Below are positions 10,601-23,063 of a stretch of DNA of 64,000 bases, piece by piece (position 1 is the stretch's first letter; each line of letters opens with the position of its first letter). A program made the translations under genes and the position numbers. The notes under the pieces are model-generated. The model was not told where the DNA came from. It saw nothing but the letters and a program-made list of their open reading frames with translations, and searched no databases. Location: assembly GCA_022478985.1 (NCBI GenBank), contig JAKSZP010017377.1, forward strand, positions 45,417 to 109,416. The letters run 5' to 3'. Origin of the DNA: Massospora cicadina. Lineage: Eukaryota; Entomophthoromycota; Entomophthoromycetes; Entomophthorales; Entomophthoraceae.

Positions 10601-11870
10601 TTCTGACTGTATGACTTGATATGGAGCCAGGAAATGTGAAACCACAAAGTGGTGGTGCAACAACAAGTGAGAAGTATCCTGATGACAAACCACACTGAAC
10701 CCATTCCCAACTCAGTAGGTCTAGCTGCAGGGGGTGGAATTACTGTGATAGTTTTGACAAGATTCTTGGCATGTGAAACCATCTCAATGGGGGTGACAAG
10801 GAGATGGATTTTTCTTTCCATTGATGGACATAAGGCCATAAGATCCCCATGTATTGCTGCCGGAAGTTCATGAGAATGGGGTTGTAGAGCCAAAAATATC
10901 AGACTCACTGAACCCAATTGATGATGGAGGGAGCCATAGTGACCAAAAGAACTAGTAAAGCCCATCCAGAGTGTGGGCTGATGGGCCACCAGGGAAATGC
11001 CATCTGGGATGCAGTCAGAAAGGGAAATAAAAATTTGGTTTTTTGGTAAAACTTTAATTGGATAGGAAAGTAAGAAAATTGACTAACAATTTTCTCAGTG
11101 CCATGCAACTGATTAAATAGTGGTCAATTGGGTAGTGACAGGATGGGGTTGGGTCCCACAAATTTGACCTAACCGGCGAATTGTTCAGGAATGGACAGGT
11201 TTATTCTTTGGGAACTGACATCATAAAATTTGGCGGTGGGCTGAGTCTCTGTCAGTTCAACCTCACTCATCCAAACCAGAGCTTGACTACATTTCTGACG
11301 GTTAGCATGATGGCATTTGGCCCAACGAGTGTTGGGAATCCCCAAGGCCATCCCATATAGGGATGGGTCCATTTGGTTAGGAACGGGTTTGAGATGGCCA
11401 ACCTGCCAGCGCTCAGTCACTTAACCGTTTGTTTGGTCAATAGCAGCACATCATCTGCAACGCCTGAATTACTATCAGAGGGTTTTGAACCCTCGTCAAT
11501 GACGCCTGATATTTGTTCTACTGTTTTAGTGATCAAATTGGAGCCGTCAGGTGGTCTAGCCAATATCTCATTCTTCATGATTTTACAGACATTCAAATTT
11601 TGGCCATCAGCCAGATTACCATCTGAATTAGATCCACCAATTTCAATTCAGTAATCTTGGCACAGATTTCACTAATTCCCCACAACAGTTCTGCCAAGGT
11701 GAGTTTGGGTAAGGAGGGTGGGATCTGAAGTGGAAGGGCTGTCACCCATCGCTCATTTACTACATGAGCGAGATCGCCCTGAGTGATGAGAGGTACCGCC
11801 ATCCTCTTTGGTGTCTTTTTATTTTGGAACATAAAGATGACCCAATCGAGAGCCAAAGGGCATTCCCCAA
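10590..11870 (-). other. Unassigned gene-like remnant, less AT-rich
   Basis: This block is visibly less AT-rich than its surroundings and has overlapping open stretches on the minus strand, for example 87 codons at 11856-11593 starting MALDWVIFMFQNKK and 132 codons at 10989-10591. Adjacent frames carry Asp/Ser/Gly-rich wording. I recognise no RT, protease, integrase or zinc-knuckle motif. It may be a decayed ORF1 or gag of another element, or a host-derived sequence. The frame is not continuous. Confidence 0.3.
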
Positions 11871-12608
11871 GACTTACAATTATCCATTAATTATTATTTT
11901 GTCCCACACCAGCATAAAACTTTTCATATAATAGGCCTACTAAAATTCTCCTTGGTCTTTCATCCAGAGTCTTACTTTGGTAGGCTGACTATAATTATTA
12001 TGGATATTACTTAAAGTTGCTTGCTCAATGGCAATGTATTTCCTCATTAAGCTATTGCTTTAAAGTTCCTTAGCTCTTTTCCAATGTCAAATACTTGGCT
12101 AATGAGAATGAGGAATGAGAATAACTTATAAACATGGAACTGTCATTGGGCGGGGATAAGTTTTTTGCATCAGCTGTTGGTAAAGAACAACACAAGAAGA
12201 AGGAAGATTATTTTGCAAAGCCACTGAAGCCACACTCAACACTCAATATTATAGTGTGCTTTTTTCTTTAGGTTTGAATAAAAGTCTGTTTATGATAAAT
12301 AAAATAAAATCCTCGTTTTTTGTTTTTTAAAGACATTGTCTTCATAAAGTGCCGTGTTTTGATGTGTTAGTTGACCTGCGCCCTTAAGCTATGACGCCTC
12401 TGCACTAATATCATCAGAGGTATTACCACTTAGAATCTGTAGGCGAATGAAAATGATGAGTATTAGAAAAAACATCAGCATGGGGATCTTTGCTCAATAT
12501 GCTGCATTTACTTTTATATCTTGTACATAGATGGAAAACAAGGCTCTTGCAATGTGACCTTGTTAATTAAAAATATTTCAAAGAATCTTCTATATTAAGG
12601 TTATCATC
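11871..12608. other. No recognisable feature
   Basis: AT-rich sequence. The stretch near 12170-12310 (a short region with AATAAA signals) could be an LTR remnant, but I have no second copy to support it. Confidence 0.3.
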
Positions 12609-13752
12609 TGTAAAGATTTATAAGGTCTTGTTATTATCGGCAAATAACCCCTATAAACTTATTACTTCACTGGTATAGTTCTTATGAAATTCATCCGCGT
12701 TGAATAGTATTTGATAATATCAGTTAATAATAGTATGACGACTATTTTCCATAGTTGAATGGAATTCTTAATTCTTGGCCCAACGCTTGGCCAGCATTTC
12801 CGCTCTAAATACTTGAGATGTCTTGATATAGGGATTTTTTCCCTCGTACTGTCCAACTCAATCCTCTCTGAGATTCCCTGGTGACAGTTTCTTTGGTCTA
12901 ACACACAGTCAGCAGCAATCCCCTATAGTTTCTCCTTCTTAAGATCCCTGGTCAGATCTTTACTCTTTTCCTTAAAGAGTCTCCCAATTATCACACACAG
13001 TAATAATATCATTGAGATAATGAAACAATTGAAAGCTGATAAAGCTTACTACTTAAACTATATACCAGATAAAACTATAGAACTATATAACTCTGTTTAA
13101 ACTCTGGTTTTTTATTATAAGTGAATTATAGGGAATTTATAGTTGGGGCTTGGTCATCTAACCCTTGGTTGAAACCTCTTCAATAAAAATGACAGCTGTT
13201 CCTATTGAATCACCCATTCTCATCTCAGCAGCGATGGTCTTCCCCATCCTGGTTAGGTTTCTGTCATTGGATATCCTCAAGACCTAAACGGAAAGAGTCA
13301 GAAAACGTGTCCCTAACGTTTTCCTCTTGATCCAAGTAAGCCAACTATACTTGGCTAGTGACCTTCTTAGGTATTGGGACTTGTTACTATTAAGGCAGGT
13401 CATGAACCAACTGATTGATTGCTGGTTGCAGGCGGCATTACTTGCCTTGCAGTTTACTACTTACATTCTCAATCAATTGGTAATGAAACCTGACCAATCC
13501 CAATCAGTACACCTGATAGTTAATCATTATCAGATGCCCCTATTTCATCAGCAACTCTGCCCAACGAGATCTAAAGGATTCATCCGGATTGATCCCTGAC
13601 AGATACAACCAGGTGAATATCCCAAAATCCATTGAACATAGCTACTCCTAAATTAGGATCCACTGATTTCCAATTCACCTCGCATTAGCAAATTATCCCC
13701 TAGCGATTCCTGGTAATTTGGCAGGCTGGAAATATGGGCAAAAATCCCAACA
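12609..13752 (-). repeat. Solo LTR of the element A family
   Basis: It is collinear over its whole length with the two LTRs of element A (17049-18177 and 31980-33104), with the same TGTAAAGATTTATA-type left end and a ...AAAATCCCAACA right end. Flanking pentamers are tcatc (12604-12608) and tcatt (13753-13757), 4 of 5 matching. No internal region is attached, so it is a solo LTR left by recombination. A minus-strand ACTATAAATTCCC (about 13134-13146) is the probable TATA box, conserved in all three copies. Confidence 0.85.
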
Positions 13753-14865
13753 TCATTTATCATTAAAAATACTAATGGGGTCTTATAAGCCTGAGGTTGT
13801 CAAAGGGAGAACTGAATTGGAAAATCAACCAAAGCTTCATAGTTATCAAAACAGAAGAAAGCGATTCTTCTTATATTGCATATATATGTGTACTTGTGGT
13901 TTATTGTCTAGAGTAAAACAACAGTGATTATTGCATCATCAGGGGCAATCAGCTTACAAATCACCTATGTCTGGTCATCTTGATAAAACTTAAGTAAACT
14001 CATCATTATTACCCTTTTTTATTTTTGTCACTTAAAACAGTTTTTTAAGAAAAAGAATAAATTTCACCCTCAACTTTTTGGTAGGATTGCCTCTATTTTC
14101 TCATAAGACAGAACAATTTTGAGGTGGGGCAATATAATGTCTTAATCTTCATGGCTCAAGTAAGAAGTAGATATTTACTTTAAAATAGTTAGCAGGACAC
14201 CTACCATGACATATCTGCATATCATGGTGTAAGTATAAAAGATAACAAGTCTGATACTATACTGTACAATTGTAAGCGTTATTTTTTTGTCATCTATATT
14301 TGTAATACTTTCAGTAATGCATATATTGGGTGGGAATTTAGATGCTACAATTAGTTTGTTTTTGTCTAATAAATGAGTCAGATGTACTTTGTTGTGTTTA
14401 GCAAGATTTTGTGGTGAAATATTTAATAAGAAAAGTTTTCTAAAACTTTGGGGTAAAAATGGAACTAAGTGAAGTGAAGCTTTTAAAGTGTTAGAGAAAG
14501 CCTTTGTCTACAATGCTATGCTACAACCTTTGGCATATGAGTGGCCAAAACGTCACAAAAATTCGAGAAGATATAAAAGATGATTTAAGGCCATGGTCAG
14601 GGTATAGCATTAAGCCTTTTTCTTGCAACCCAGTGCACCTTGTACAGTACCCCAAGATTTCATCCCACAAAGTTTCCTGCACTGGGAGCTCCTCAGGGCA
14701 CCAAACCACAAAGATGACTATGTTCTGGGCATCCTAACTCATCATCTAATAACAAAAGTTTAAAAGGACAAAGTGCATGTGCTTATTAATTTTAGAATCA
14801 ACATAAAGAGTTTGTATAAAAAATATAAATCTCATATACTTCGCCTGGCTAGATTTTCTGATTTT
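13753..14865. other. No recognisable feature
   Basis: AT-rich spacer. Open stretches at 13718-13927 and 14504-14737 have no family features. I see nothing in it that I can support. Confidence 0.4.
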
Positions 14866-15167
14866 AAACATGAAATGTGAAGGGAGGATACCCCAGTGGT
14901 AGAGTATGGACCCTCTACCACTGCCTCCCGAGTTCAATCCTGGTAATGGACTTTGGGTAGGGGACAATTTTGACTGTGTTGGTTTTGCGCGCCAATGCCC
15001 TGAACTGAGATAGCAAATAGCAAAGGCGGTCCATGGAGTTCCTGGCCTATCATACACCGCGCATGGAGGTTTTCCAGGTTTTATCCTCCTTTCCTATTTT
15101 CTTCACTTCCCTAATTGGTGCGGTATCACCCCTAGGTCAGCCCACCTCAAATAAAACATGAAATGTG
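14866..15167 (+). mobile_element. tRNA-derived SINE 1 with 14-bp target-site duplication
   Basis: Perfect direct repeats aaacatgaaatgtg (14866-14879 and 15154-15167) flank a 274-bp body. The head has an A-box-like ACCCCAGTGGTAGAGT (about 14890-14905) and a B-box-like GAGTTCAATCC (about 14930-14940), the split polymerase III promoter of a tRNA. The body continues into a non-tRNA part and ends CTAGGTCAGCCCACCTCAAATAAA. The 3' end resembles SINE 2, although the heads differ. The perfect duplication suggests a comparatively young insertion. Confidence 0.88.
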
Positions 15168-17048
15168 TGGCGATCTAAAAGTGTTCCAAAAAGGTGTATT
15201 TTAATAAAGTGTATTATTGCATAGCCATAATTCAATAAATACATTATGACTTCGCTGAAAACTTATACTTACTTAAATTGATTATAACTGGTATCAAAGC
15301 TTGGGTATATGTCAGGCACCAACAAATGGTCACCTTAAAGAATAGTTGAGGTAGGAGCGCCTTAAGTCTGAACCCAGTTAGGCTTTAAACATATAATAAA
15401 ATCATTAGATTTAGTTATATTAGGAAGCAAATAAATCTTAATATGTTTTAAAAGTCAAATCAATGCGTAAAAATAGGTAAGCCAATAAAGATGAGTTATG
15501 CATTTGGGTATATACTGACATTGAAAACTGCTTGAATATAATTTGCCTTCTATTTAGGTAAATTTTCTTAAAAGGTAAATCAACTTTGGGTTATGATTAG
15601 GAGGTAGTAGTTGATCTTTAACATGATGCTTGACAATATCCATTAGTATACTGGGCATAAAAATTTGTGCTTTAATACTAAATTCTAGATAAAAAAAATG
15701 AAGAATAAATATAAGAAAATTTAAAGATTATTATTATTTGAGACTTATGTTGGACTGAAATTTCTTAAGCTAACCCTGTTTATATACACTAAAAAAATTT
15801 ATCACTAGTTTATACCAAAATTTTCTTAACTGTATAATGAGTGTTTTGTTCCAATAATTAGGGCTATAATAAAATATAATTAATTCAGTTACAATTTAAT
15901 ACAGAGATAGAGTACTAACGTTGCATTTCATTTAAATTATAAACTGCCAAAATGTGCTTGAAACATCCTGCAACACAACTATTAAACTAAATCATTAGTC
16001 AAAATGCAATATTGCGACAAAAATCCTAATAACGTATATTTTTATGTTGAATGATTAACTCATTCTGTTCTTTAGGTCTGAATTTATGTACTTTAATCAA
16101 TATATATCTTGGATCTCAGATACTCAGCACTTATGAATTGAAGGATTGCTCAAGATCCTAATCCTGACAGTATGTTATGACATTAAAACAAAGGCTTGAT
16201 TGTCCAAGTAGAATTTTTCTAAAAAAGAGACTAGAACAGAACATCATTACAGTCAAATGCCAAGGTCCTTTTAGTTGCAACCTTTGACTACAACAAAATA
16301 TTTTCAGTATGTAGTCTTACCATTAGGTAACAATGTCAACAAGGAGTATTATCTACAGGTCTTATACATTTGATTGAGACGGTTAAAAAAAGTGACCCAA
16401 ATTTTTCAGAGACAACTCATGGGTTTTTTACCACGACAACTCACAAGTGCATTCTGGTTTAATTGTCTGTGTGTTTTTGGTGAAACATGATACTGTTGTG
16501 ATACCACAACCATACTATTATTAACACATCACTATGACCTTTTATTTCCCAAGGTCAAAAGGACACTAAAAAGTGACACTAATCAACAATAGGTGAGATA
16601 AAGGGCAAAATTGTAGGCTGAGCTAAAAGAAATACCTTAATAGTTGTTAAACCAAAGTTTCACAAAAACTTGCGCCATTGCATAATTTTATATTATCATT
16701 GGGAGACTATTTTAAGGAAATGAGATAATTATATTTATTAATTAGACGCTTTTATGAGAAAGTTACAAATTTCCTTTTTCTAATTGATCTCATACTATAA
16801 GTTAGATAAGTAATTTGAAAAGCTATAATAAACCCATAGGGTAAGTTAAGCTTATGAAATTAAATGGATAGTTTATAATAAAGTTGGGCTTTAGTACTTC
16901 TAGCTATGATGGTATTCTGTCTTACACCTACAGTTTAAGTACTTTATAAGAAAGAATTATCACCACCTTTCATTGCAAAAAATTGTTATAATATCATCTA
17001 CTCTAAGCATTTACACAGTTAGGAGTGTTGTAATTCAGTCTGACCTAA
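15168..17048. other. No recognisable feature
   Basis: About 1.9 kb of very AT-rich sequence with no long open frame, no tRNA-like box and no LTR pair that I can see. Confidence 0.45.
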
Positions 17049-18177
17049 TGTTAAAATTTATAGGGTTCTTGAGTATTCTCAGCTGATAACCCCTAAATTA
17101 ATTAACTTCACAGGTTCATTGTTAAGAAATTCTCCACGTTGTAGGATATAAGACTTATTCGTTTGATAATAGTATGGAGATTATTATCCGTAGTTGAATA
17201 AAGTACTAGAATTAGGCCCAACACTTGGCCAGTACTTTCTCTCAAAATACTTATGATGTCCTTAATAGGGATTCATTCCTTGGTAACACCTAACTCAATC
17301 CACACTCTGATCCCTGTTTAAGGTTTCTTTCTGATGACACACAGTTGGCAGCAATACCCAATTTAGTTCAGCTTTTTTTTTCTTTGGGTCCCTGCTCAGA
17401 TACTTACTCTTTATCCTAAAGAGTCTCCCAGTTAGAACACTCAGAAATAATATCCCTGAGAAAAAATAGAACAATTGAAAGCTGATATAATTTGCTACTT
17501 AAAACTATATACTAGATAAAAATTTATCTATTTAGAGGTGAATTCAAGGGAATTTATAGTGAGGATTTGGCACTCAACCCTTTGTTGAAACCTCTTCAAT
17601 AAAATAGCAGCCGTTACCATTGAATATCCCATCCTCATCTCAGCAGCAATGGTCTTCCTATCCTGGCTAGGATTCCATCATTGGACATCCTTGAGACCTA
17701 AAATGGAAAGAGTCAAAAAAAAGTGTCCCTAACGTTTTCCTCTTGATTTAAGTAAACCAACTATATTTGGCAAGCGTCCTGCTTAGGTAATGAGGCTTTT
17801 TACTCATTAGGGCAGGTCATGAACTAACTGATTGATTTGCTTATTGCAGGCAACATCACTCCCTTGCAACTTGATCCTTAAATTCCTATCAATCAGTGAT
17901 GAAACTTGACTAATCCTAATTTGTACGCCTGATAGTTAATCATCAATCAACTATAAGATGCCCATATTTCATTGGCAACTCTTCCCAATGAGATCTTAAG
18001 CATTCATCTGGATTGATCCCAACAGATCCGACTCAGGCAAATAACCTAAAATCCCCCAAACATTGTTACCCCAAAATTAGGGTCAACCAATATCCAATTC
18101 ACTTCACCATAGTGTAATTAACCCTAGCGACCCCTGTTAATCTAGTCGGATGGTAATATGAGCAAAAATCTAACTCA
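17049..18177 (-). repeat. 3' LTR of element A
   Basis: On the minus strand it starts TGAGTTAGATTTTTGC, next to the tract AAGAGGGGGGA (polypurine tract, plus coordinates about 18178-18188), and ends ...TTTTAACA. It is collinear with the other two A-family LTRs. A minus-strand CTATAAATTCCC near 17550 is the probable TATA box. Confidence 0.87.
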
Positions 18178-19880
18178 TCCCCCCTCTTGCCTAGATTTAC
18201 AGTGTGAAAAGGATTAGGGAAGGAAAACACCATTTTGGACACTTGGTCAATTACTTCAATTTTTTAAGCGGAGTATGATCAATCAGTACTCAATACTGCT
18301 TGGGACAATCTTTGGCATGCATCTCTTTTCCTCTTCCTCCTCGCTACTGCCTACTCAGAGCGTAGTCCTCATGACCTTCTGTCACGCTGGCATGATTGAT
18401 TTACTGATGATGAAAAACCTGGGATCAAGTTTTCCCCTGTCAGGGCATATGACCCATCTTCCTATTCAGGATTCTTTGTCAGGCGTCCTTGATTTCCTAA
18501 ATTTCTCCTCGTCCTAGACAGGAGACTCTTGATGTCAATGTTCGTTTCACAGCCCAATTAAGAATGCTCATTTATGTTCACCCATGTTATTTTCTCATAA
18601 TAACCTCTTGGCTCATATCATTCTTAATTCTTCTCTGGAGAGCTTACCCCATTAATTTTGAGAGTAATTTCTCCAATATTAGATCTTAATTGATTTTGGA
18701 GTGCATAATATTGACTATCATATAAGTCCAACATTCCCCCTCTCATCCAGTTCATATGTCAAATTCAGAGTCTCAGTACCAACAACTGCTTAATAGCATG
18801 TCTGATAAAGACCTTCAGCTCTTCCAGCCAATAAATCAATCTGCATGCCAGAACCTCTTCTATTATCCTTCCAGGACTCATACTCCCAGTCAAGTACCCG
18901 TAGCCAGTCCTTCCATAAAATTACTGGAAACAGTAACCAACTCCAACGAAACCAGGTTATTAATTGTCTCTAATGTCTTGCGACCAATCCTTCCAATGTC
19001 ATTATACCTTAGTTAATTTCAAAACTCTCCTGGATTTGGCTCCGTTCAAAAAAATTTACCATCATCATTGAACCTCCTTAGCAATGCCCTTCAATCTTAA
19101 TCGTTTGTTCAAACGATGGATTGGACTTGCTTCTGGAGTTCCTCTTCCAACTTGGTCATTATTACTTGCCAGCTGTTTTGGCCACAGAACTAGCCATAAG
19201 AAACATCATACATTTTTAACTCCCCTATGCAGAATAAAGGGCTTAAGTAATCAAGGTTTTGTCCATAGCTCTGAACTCTTCCAATCTTGAAAACATCCTA
19301 GATTGAGATGTTGCAGCCTATGCTCTTTGAATTGCTGGCCAAGTTCTTCAAAGTTGGGCCATGAAGCTTCCAGCCTCTCCTGGTTTCCATCATCCATTCT
19401 TCTTCAGCTTCCAAGAAGCTCATAGTCGTCGCCTGTAGGATGCTATCTGCTCCTTGCATGACTATCTCGTTTCTGGTTCATCCTATTGGTAGCTTCCTCT
19501 GATGGCATTAAAGTGGGCATGATTCAGCAACCCCGCCTAGTATCCCTTGCTTGATGCCATCTCATATGTCTGGTGTTTTTTATGAAGCCCATTGGCAAGC
19601 GCTCAAGACAAATCTTTTGGCTCCAGTGTCAAATCAGGATTACTTGGGGTCATTCGCTGACTGCATCTTCTTGTACTGTTGCTTCCATCCCCACTCTGGT
19701 GTATCACATTTGGCATCTTCTGGCATTTCCATTTCTCTTCCCCTAGTCACTTTCTCACAGGGATCCACATCCGCTCAATGAACTTGGTTTCAAGTAGGTC
19801 AGCCCTCACTAGTGTCCAATCTCACATAGATTTTGACAGGTTATTTATTACTACTGCGATTTATCCTCCCTCCCCCAAGA
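18178..19880 (-). other. Extra 1.7-kb segment between integrase and 3' LTR of A
   Basis: Ty3/gypsy elements usually go from integrase almost directly to the polypurine tract. Here about 1.7 kb intervenes. Minus-strand frames contain long hydrophilic stretches, for example MDDGNQERLEASWPNFEELG near 19390-19330 and LDPRFFIISKSIMPA near 18430-18385. Plus-strand open frames at 18275, 18756, 19084 and 19551 look like shadows. It could be a third ORF, a displaced gag, or an insertion. A second purine-rich stretch (TTGGGGGAGGGAGG, minus strand, about 19866-19879) marks its boundary with the integrase side. Confidence 0.35.
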
Positions 19881-21350
19881 GGTGACATAGGTGGAATCAT
19901 CCCCAAATCGAGGATAACCAATAAAAGTAAAAATAATAAAAAAATCATTTTTTCTATGCGTTTTTTATAATTTTTTTCCAATAAATTTATCAATCTTTTA
20001 TTTTTTCTTTTTTCCATGGAACTTGACCTTTTTTCAGTTTGGAGGTCCATCTTTTTTTACTTTATTCCCCAAAACTGGATCATAGGTATTTAGGCTTACC
20101 AGCTTTCTATGGTTTAGAGGTCTTACTTTTTAATACTTAACCATCTAGTATGGTTCAGTGGTCCTTTTTTGGACTTAACCAAATCATTAGGACTTAGCCA
20201 ACTTAATGGTTCAGCGGCTCTTCAGGAACTCTTTTTCATCATATTTTTCATTGATTCATTGCTTTAGATATTTAGAATAAACTTAATTTACTATCCTTCC
20301 ATTCAAGAGGTCTTTGATGAAGTAGGTAAATGTTGCTGTCTTGGCGATAATCTTGAATGGACCTGACCACAACACATTAACTTGTTTCTTCTCCCAAAGC
20401 CATGCTTATTGCAATAGGCAACTCTTTCGCCTATCCAGTATTCTGATAAGGCTGGTCAGTTCTTATTATCCGTCATTTTTGTTCAAAGACTTCTCTTCAA
20501 AAGTGTATTGAATGCTTACAGTTACATTTCAATTAGAATATATGTCAATCAGTTCAGATACTGCTTGTCTCCCATCCCCAATGTTAGTTCCACCACCAAA
20601 TATAAAATCAGTAGCAACGCAGCCTTCCTTCTTTCATATAGCAATTCAAACAGCATTTTTCCCATCGCCATATGATGCCTGATATCATAGTCAAATGTCA
20701 CCATACTCAGGTATGTTCCCCATGCGGAAGTTCTTCCTGCAACCAGCTTCCTCAGTGTCACAGCCAGCATCCCATTGACTCATTTTACCAGTCCATTCAT
20801 CTCTGGATGGTAGGGTACATAAATGACTTTTTAAATCCCCATTATTTCATTTAAGTGTGGGATCATATGAGATGTGAAATTTGTCTCATTGTTTCTCAGC
20901 AGGACTTGCAGGCATCCATGTTGATATACTACTTGATCTAGGATAAACTTCGCAGTGCTGGTAGCGTCTACTTTCACCAGGGCCTTTTTCTTGACTCATC
21001 TCGTCAGATAATCAATCACAACTAATATGTACTTGACACCCCTGTGCTCATCATCAGCGGTCCCATCATGTCAATGGACACCATATGCCAAGAAGATCCG
21101 GGGCGGACCAGCCATTATCCAGTCATAATATTATGTGGTATGTGCAACTGGCACTCCACACAGAAAGCCAAAAGTCTGCGACATCATTGTTGATGGACTC
21201 CCAGTAATACTGGCAAATATGGTCAGTCATTTTCCTCAGGCCTCCATGTCTAAGAACCTTATGAGCGGCTTGAATGATAGCCACTCTTTTCCAATGGCTT
21301 TGAAAATAGTAATCGTTTACCATTGAACATCCCAAAAACTTGCCCATCCA
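19881..21350 (-). pseudogene. Element A integrase remnant
   Basis: Read on the minus strand from high to low coordinates. The HHCC zinc-binding region is AHKVLRHGGLRKMTDHICQYYW (about 21270-21205). The core-end motif is WGTYLSMVTFDYDIRHHMAMGK then FELLYERR (about 20716-20643). The C-terminal module is LWSGPFKIIAKTATFTYFIKDL (about 20380-20310). Stops interrupt all parts. The protein would have joined element DNA to the chromosome. Confidence 0.85.
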
Positions 21351-21549
21351 TGGTCTCAGTATTTTCCTTCACTTTTCAAAGCGCACCTTGTTCTCTTGGG
21401 GCGCGTTACCAATTTCTCCATTGACCATTCTCTGTAATAGCTCATCCACCTGCTGGTATACCACCTGGACCATTGGTAACCATGATAGCCATTAACATTC
21501 TGATGATAAGCCCCAGCTCGATGGACTATCTCATAATCATAAGCATGTA

Positions 21550-21830
21550 ACTTTAGTGCCCATTGAGCCAGTTGTCTTTCTGGTTCTCATAAATTTTGCA
21601 TCCGATGCAATGAAGAATGGTCTGTTACCACTTTGATGTGCATTCCATGGATGTACACCTGAAACTGTTTACAGGCGTAAATGACCACAAGGCATTCACA
21701 ATAAATTAGGGTGTAATTTCTTTCAGCAGCTGAGAGTGTCTGAATCACATATTCCACCGGATGTTCACCCTCAAGTTCATCTACTTGGCTCAATATGGCG
21801 CTGATCGCCGTCAACAAAGAATCACTTTGT
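21550..21830 (-). pseudogene. Element A RNase H remnant
   Basis: Minus-strand open frame 21817-21587 reads AISAILSQVDELEGEHPVEYVIQTLSAAERNYTLIYCE, then VVIYACKQFQVYIHGMHIKVVTDHSSL. These are the standard Ty3/gypsy RNase H blocks, including the late VTDH Asp. The early DAS block is lost. Confidence 0.88.
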
Positions 21831-21849
21831 ATTATAACTTCTCAATCAA

Positions 21850-22860
21850 AATTTGGATATTTCAGAATTATAAATTTATTAAGTACTGGCGTAACTCATT
21901 GAAGTATTTCTGGGCTTCTTCATTCCAAACGAATCCTTTTTTAGGATCCTTCAACAAATTAAAAGGGGCTCAGCGATTCTTTAAAATCCTGAATAAATTT
22001 TCTATAGTATCTGACCAATACAAGGAACACTAGAATATCTTGGACACTCTTTGGCACAGCCTTTTGTTCTATGGCTTTGATATTCTGGGCTTGCGGCTGC
22101 AGTCCCTATAATTGATAACAAATCCAAGGTATTCCAACTCTTTCTTGAAGAATAAACACTTCCTCAGCTTAATCTTCAGGTTGGCCGCGGATAGTCTCTT
22201 TAACACTTCCTCCAAGCGGTGCAAATGGTCAGTAGTCGTCCAACTGAACACATTTATATCGTCCAAGTACACTAGGAAGCATGACAACTTCAAGTCATTT
22301 AGTATTGCATCCATGGCCCTCTGGAACGTCGCAAGCACATTGCATAGACCTTGGACATCCTCGTCAGTTGATAAAGCCCCTGCACAGTGATAATCGCATT
22401 TTTCTTAATCTTCTCATGGCAAATCTATTTATCAAAATTCCAATATTAGATCTTTCATAAAGAAATACTTTGCTTCTCCCAATCAATCTAACGCATCATC
22501 AATTCTTAGTAGTGGGTACAAGTCCTTTCTTCATAATTTTGTTCCGCTTCTGATAATTGATTATCACCCAACTAGAGCCATCCTTCTTCTTCACAATAAG
22601 AATAGAATTTGACCAAGGAATTGACAATGAAACTAGAAGCCCATGCTTCACTAGTTTGCTTGTTTTTTTCCTCCACTACCAATTCAGCCAGCTTTAACCG
22701 TTGAGTTGGTCTCTCCTGATTGGCAAATTGTCCTAAGTATCAACCTTATGTATCACGTCTCTCACACATCCCAAATAATGGTTGTCCTGGGTGAATACTT
22801 CCTGATACTTGTCAAACAATTTGAGCACCTCCTCCTGCTGTCTGTCCGTCAGATCAGCGA
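21850..22860 (-). pseudogene. Element A reverse transcriptase remnant
   Basis: The minus-strand open frame 22338-22069 contains MLATFQRAMDAIL, then CFLVYLDDINVFSWT with the YLDD catalytic motif intact, then HLHRLEEVLKRLSAANLKIKLRKCLFF and ELEYLGFVI. The upstream palm lies toward 22860 in broken frames. Confidence 0.9.
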
Positions 22861-22867
22861 GTTGCTC

Positions 22868-23063
22868 TCAATTGATTAATATATTATTACTTTCAGTTAC
22901 CCCAGCCAGTAATCTCATTTCATCAAGGGTCCCAAAATTGTGGAATTTCCTCAGTTCAGCGGTCATGATTAGATGAAAAAATGTGATGATCTGATTCTTC
23001 TCAATCTTAATCAGTTTTTTGCTTAAATTATTTATGAGAACTTTAATTTCTATATGGTCTGGC
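22868..23063 (-). pseudogene. Element A protease-RT linker, downstream half (after B insertion)
   Basis: The minus-strand peptide QPDHIEIKVLINNLSKKLIK followed by IEKNQIITFF (about 23063-22975) aligns with AYQRSINLLMRNLTNKD of element B's own linker. The upstream half of the same A linker is at 29574-29760, on the far side of B. This shows where B inserted. Confidence 0.75.

Noticed and set aside
14881..14950. Stand-alone tRNA gene
   Set aside because: The A and B boxes are present, but the sequence continues into a 274-bp body with A-rich tail and target duplication, and acceptor-stem pairing is not evident. It is a SINE head.
18275..19781. Several plus-strand open frames (80, 86, 68 and 76 codons) as genes
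   Set aside because: They are short, separate and motif-free, and lie opposite more coding-like minus-strand peptides of element A.
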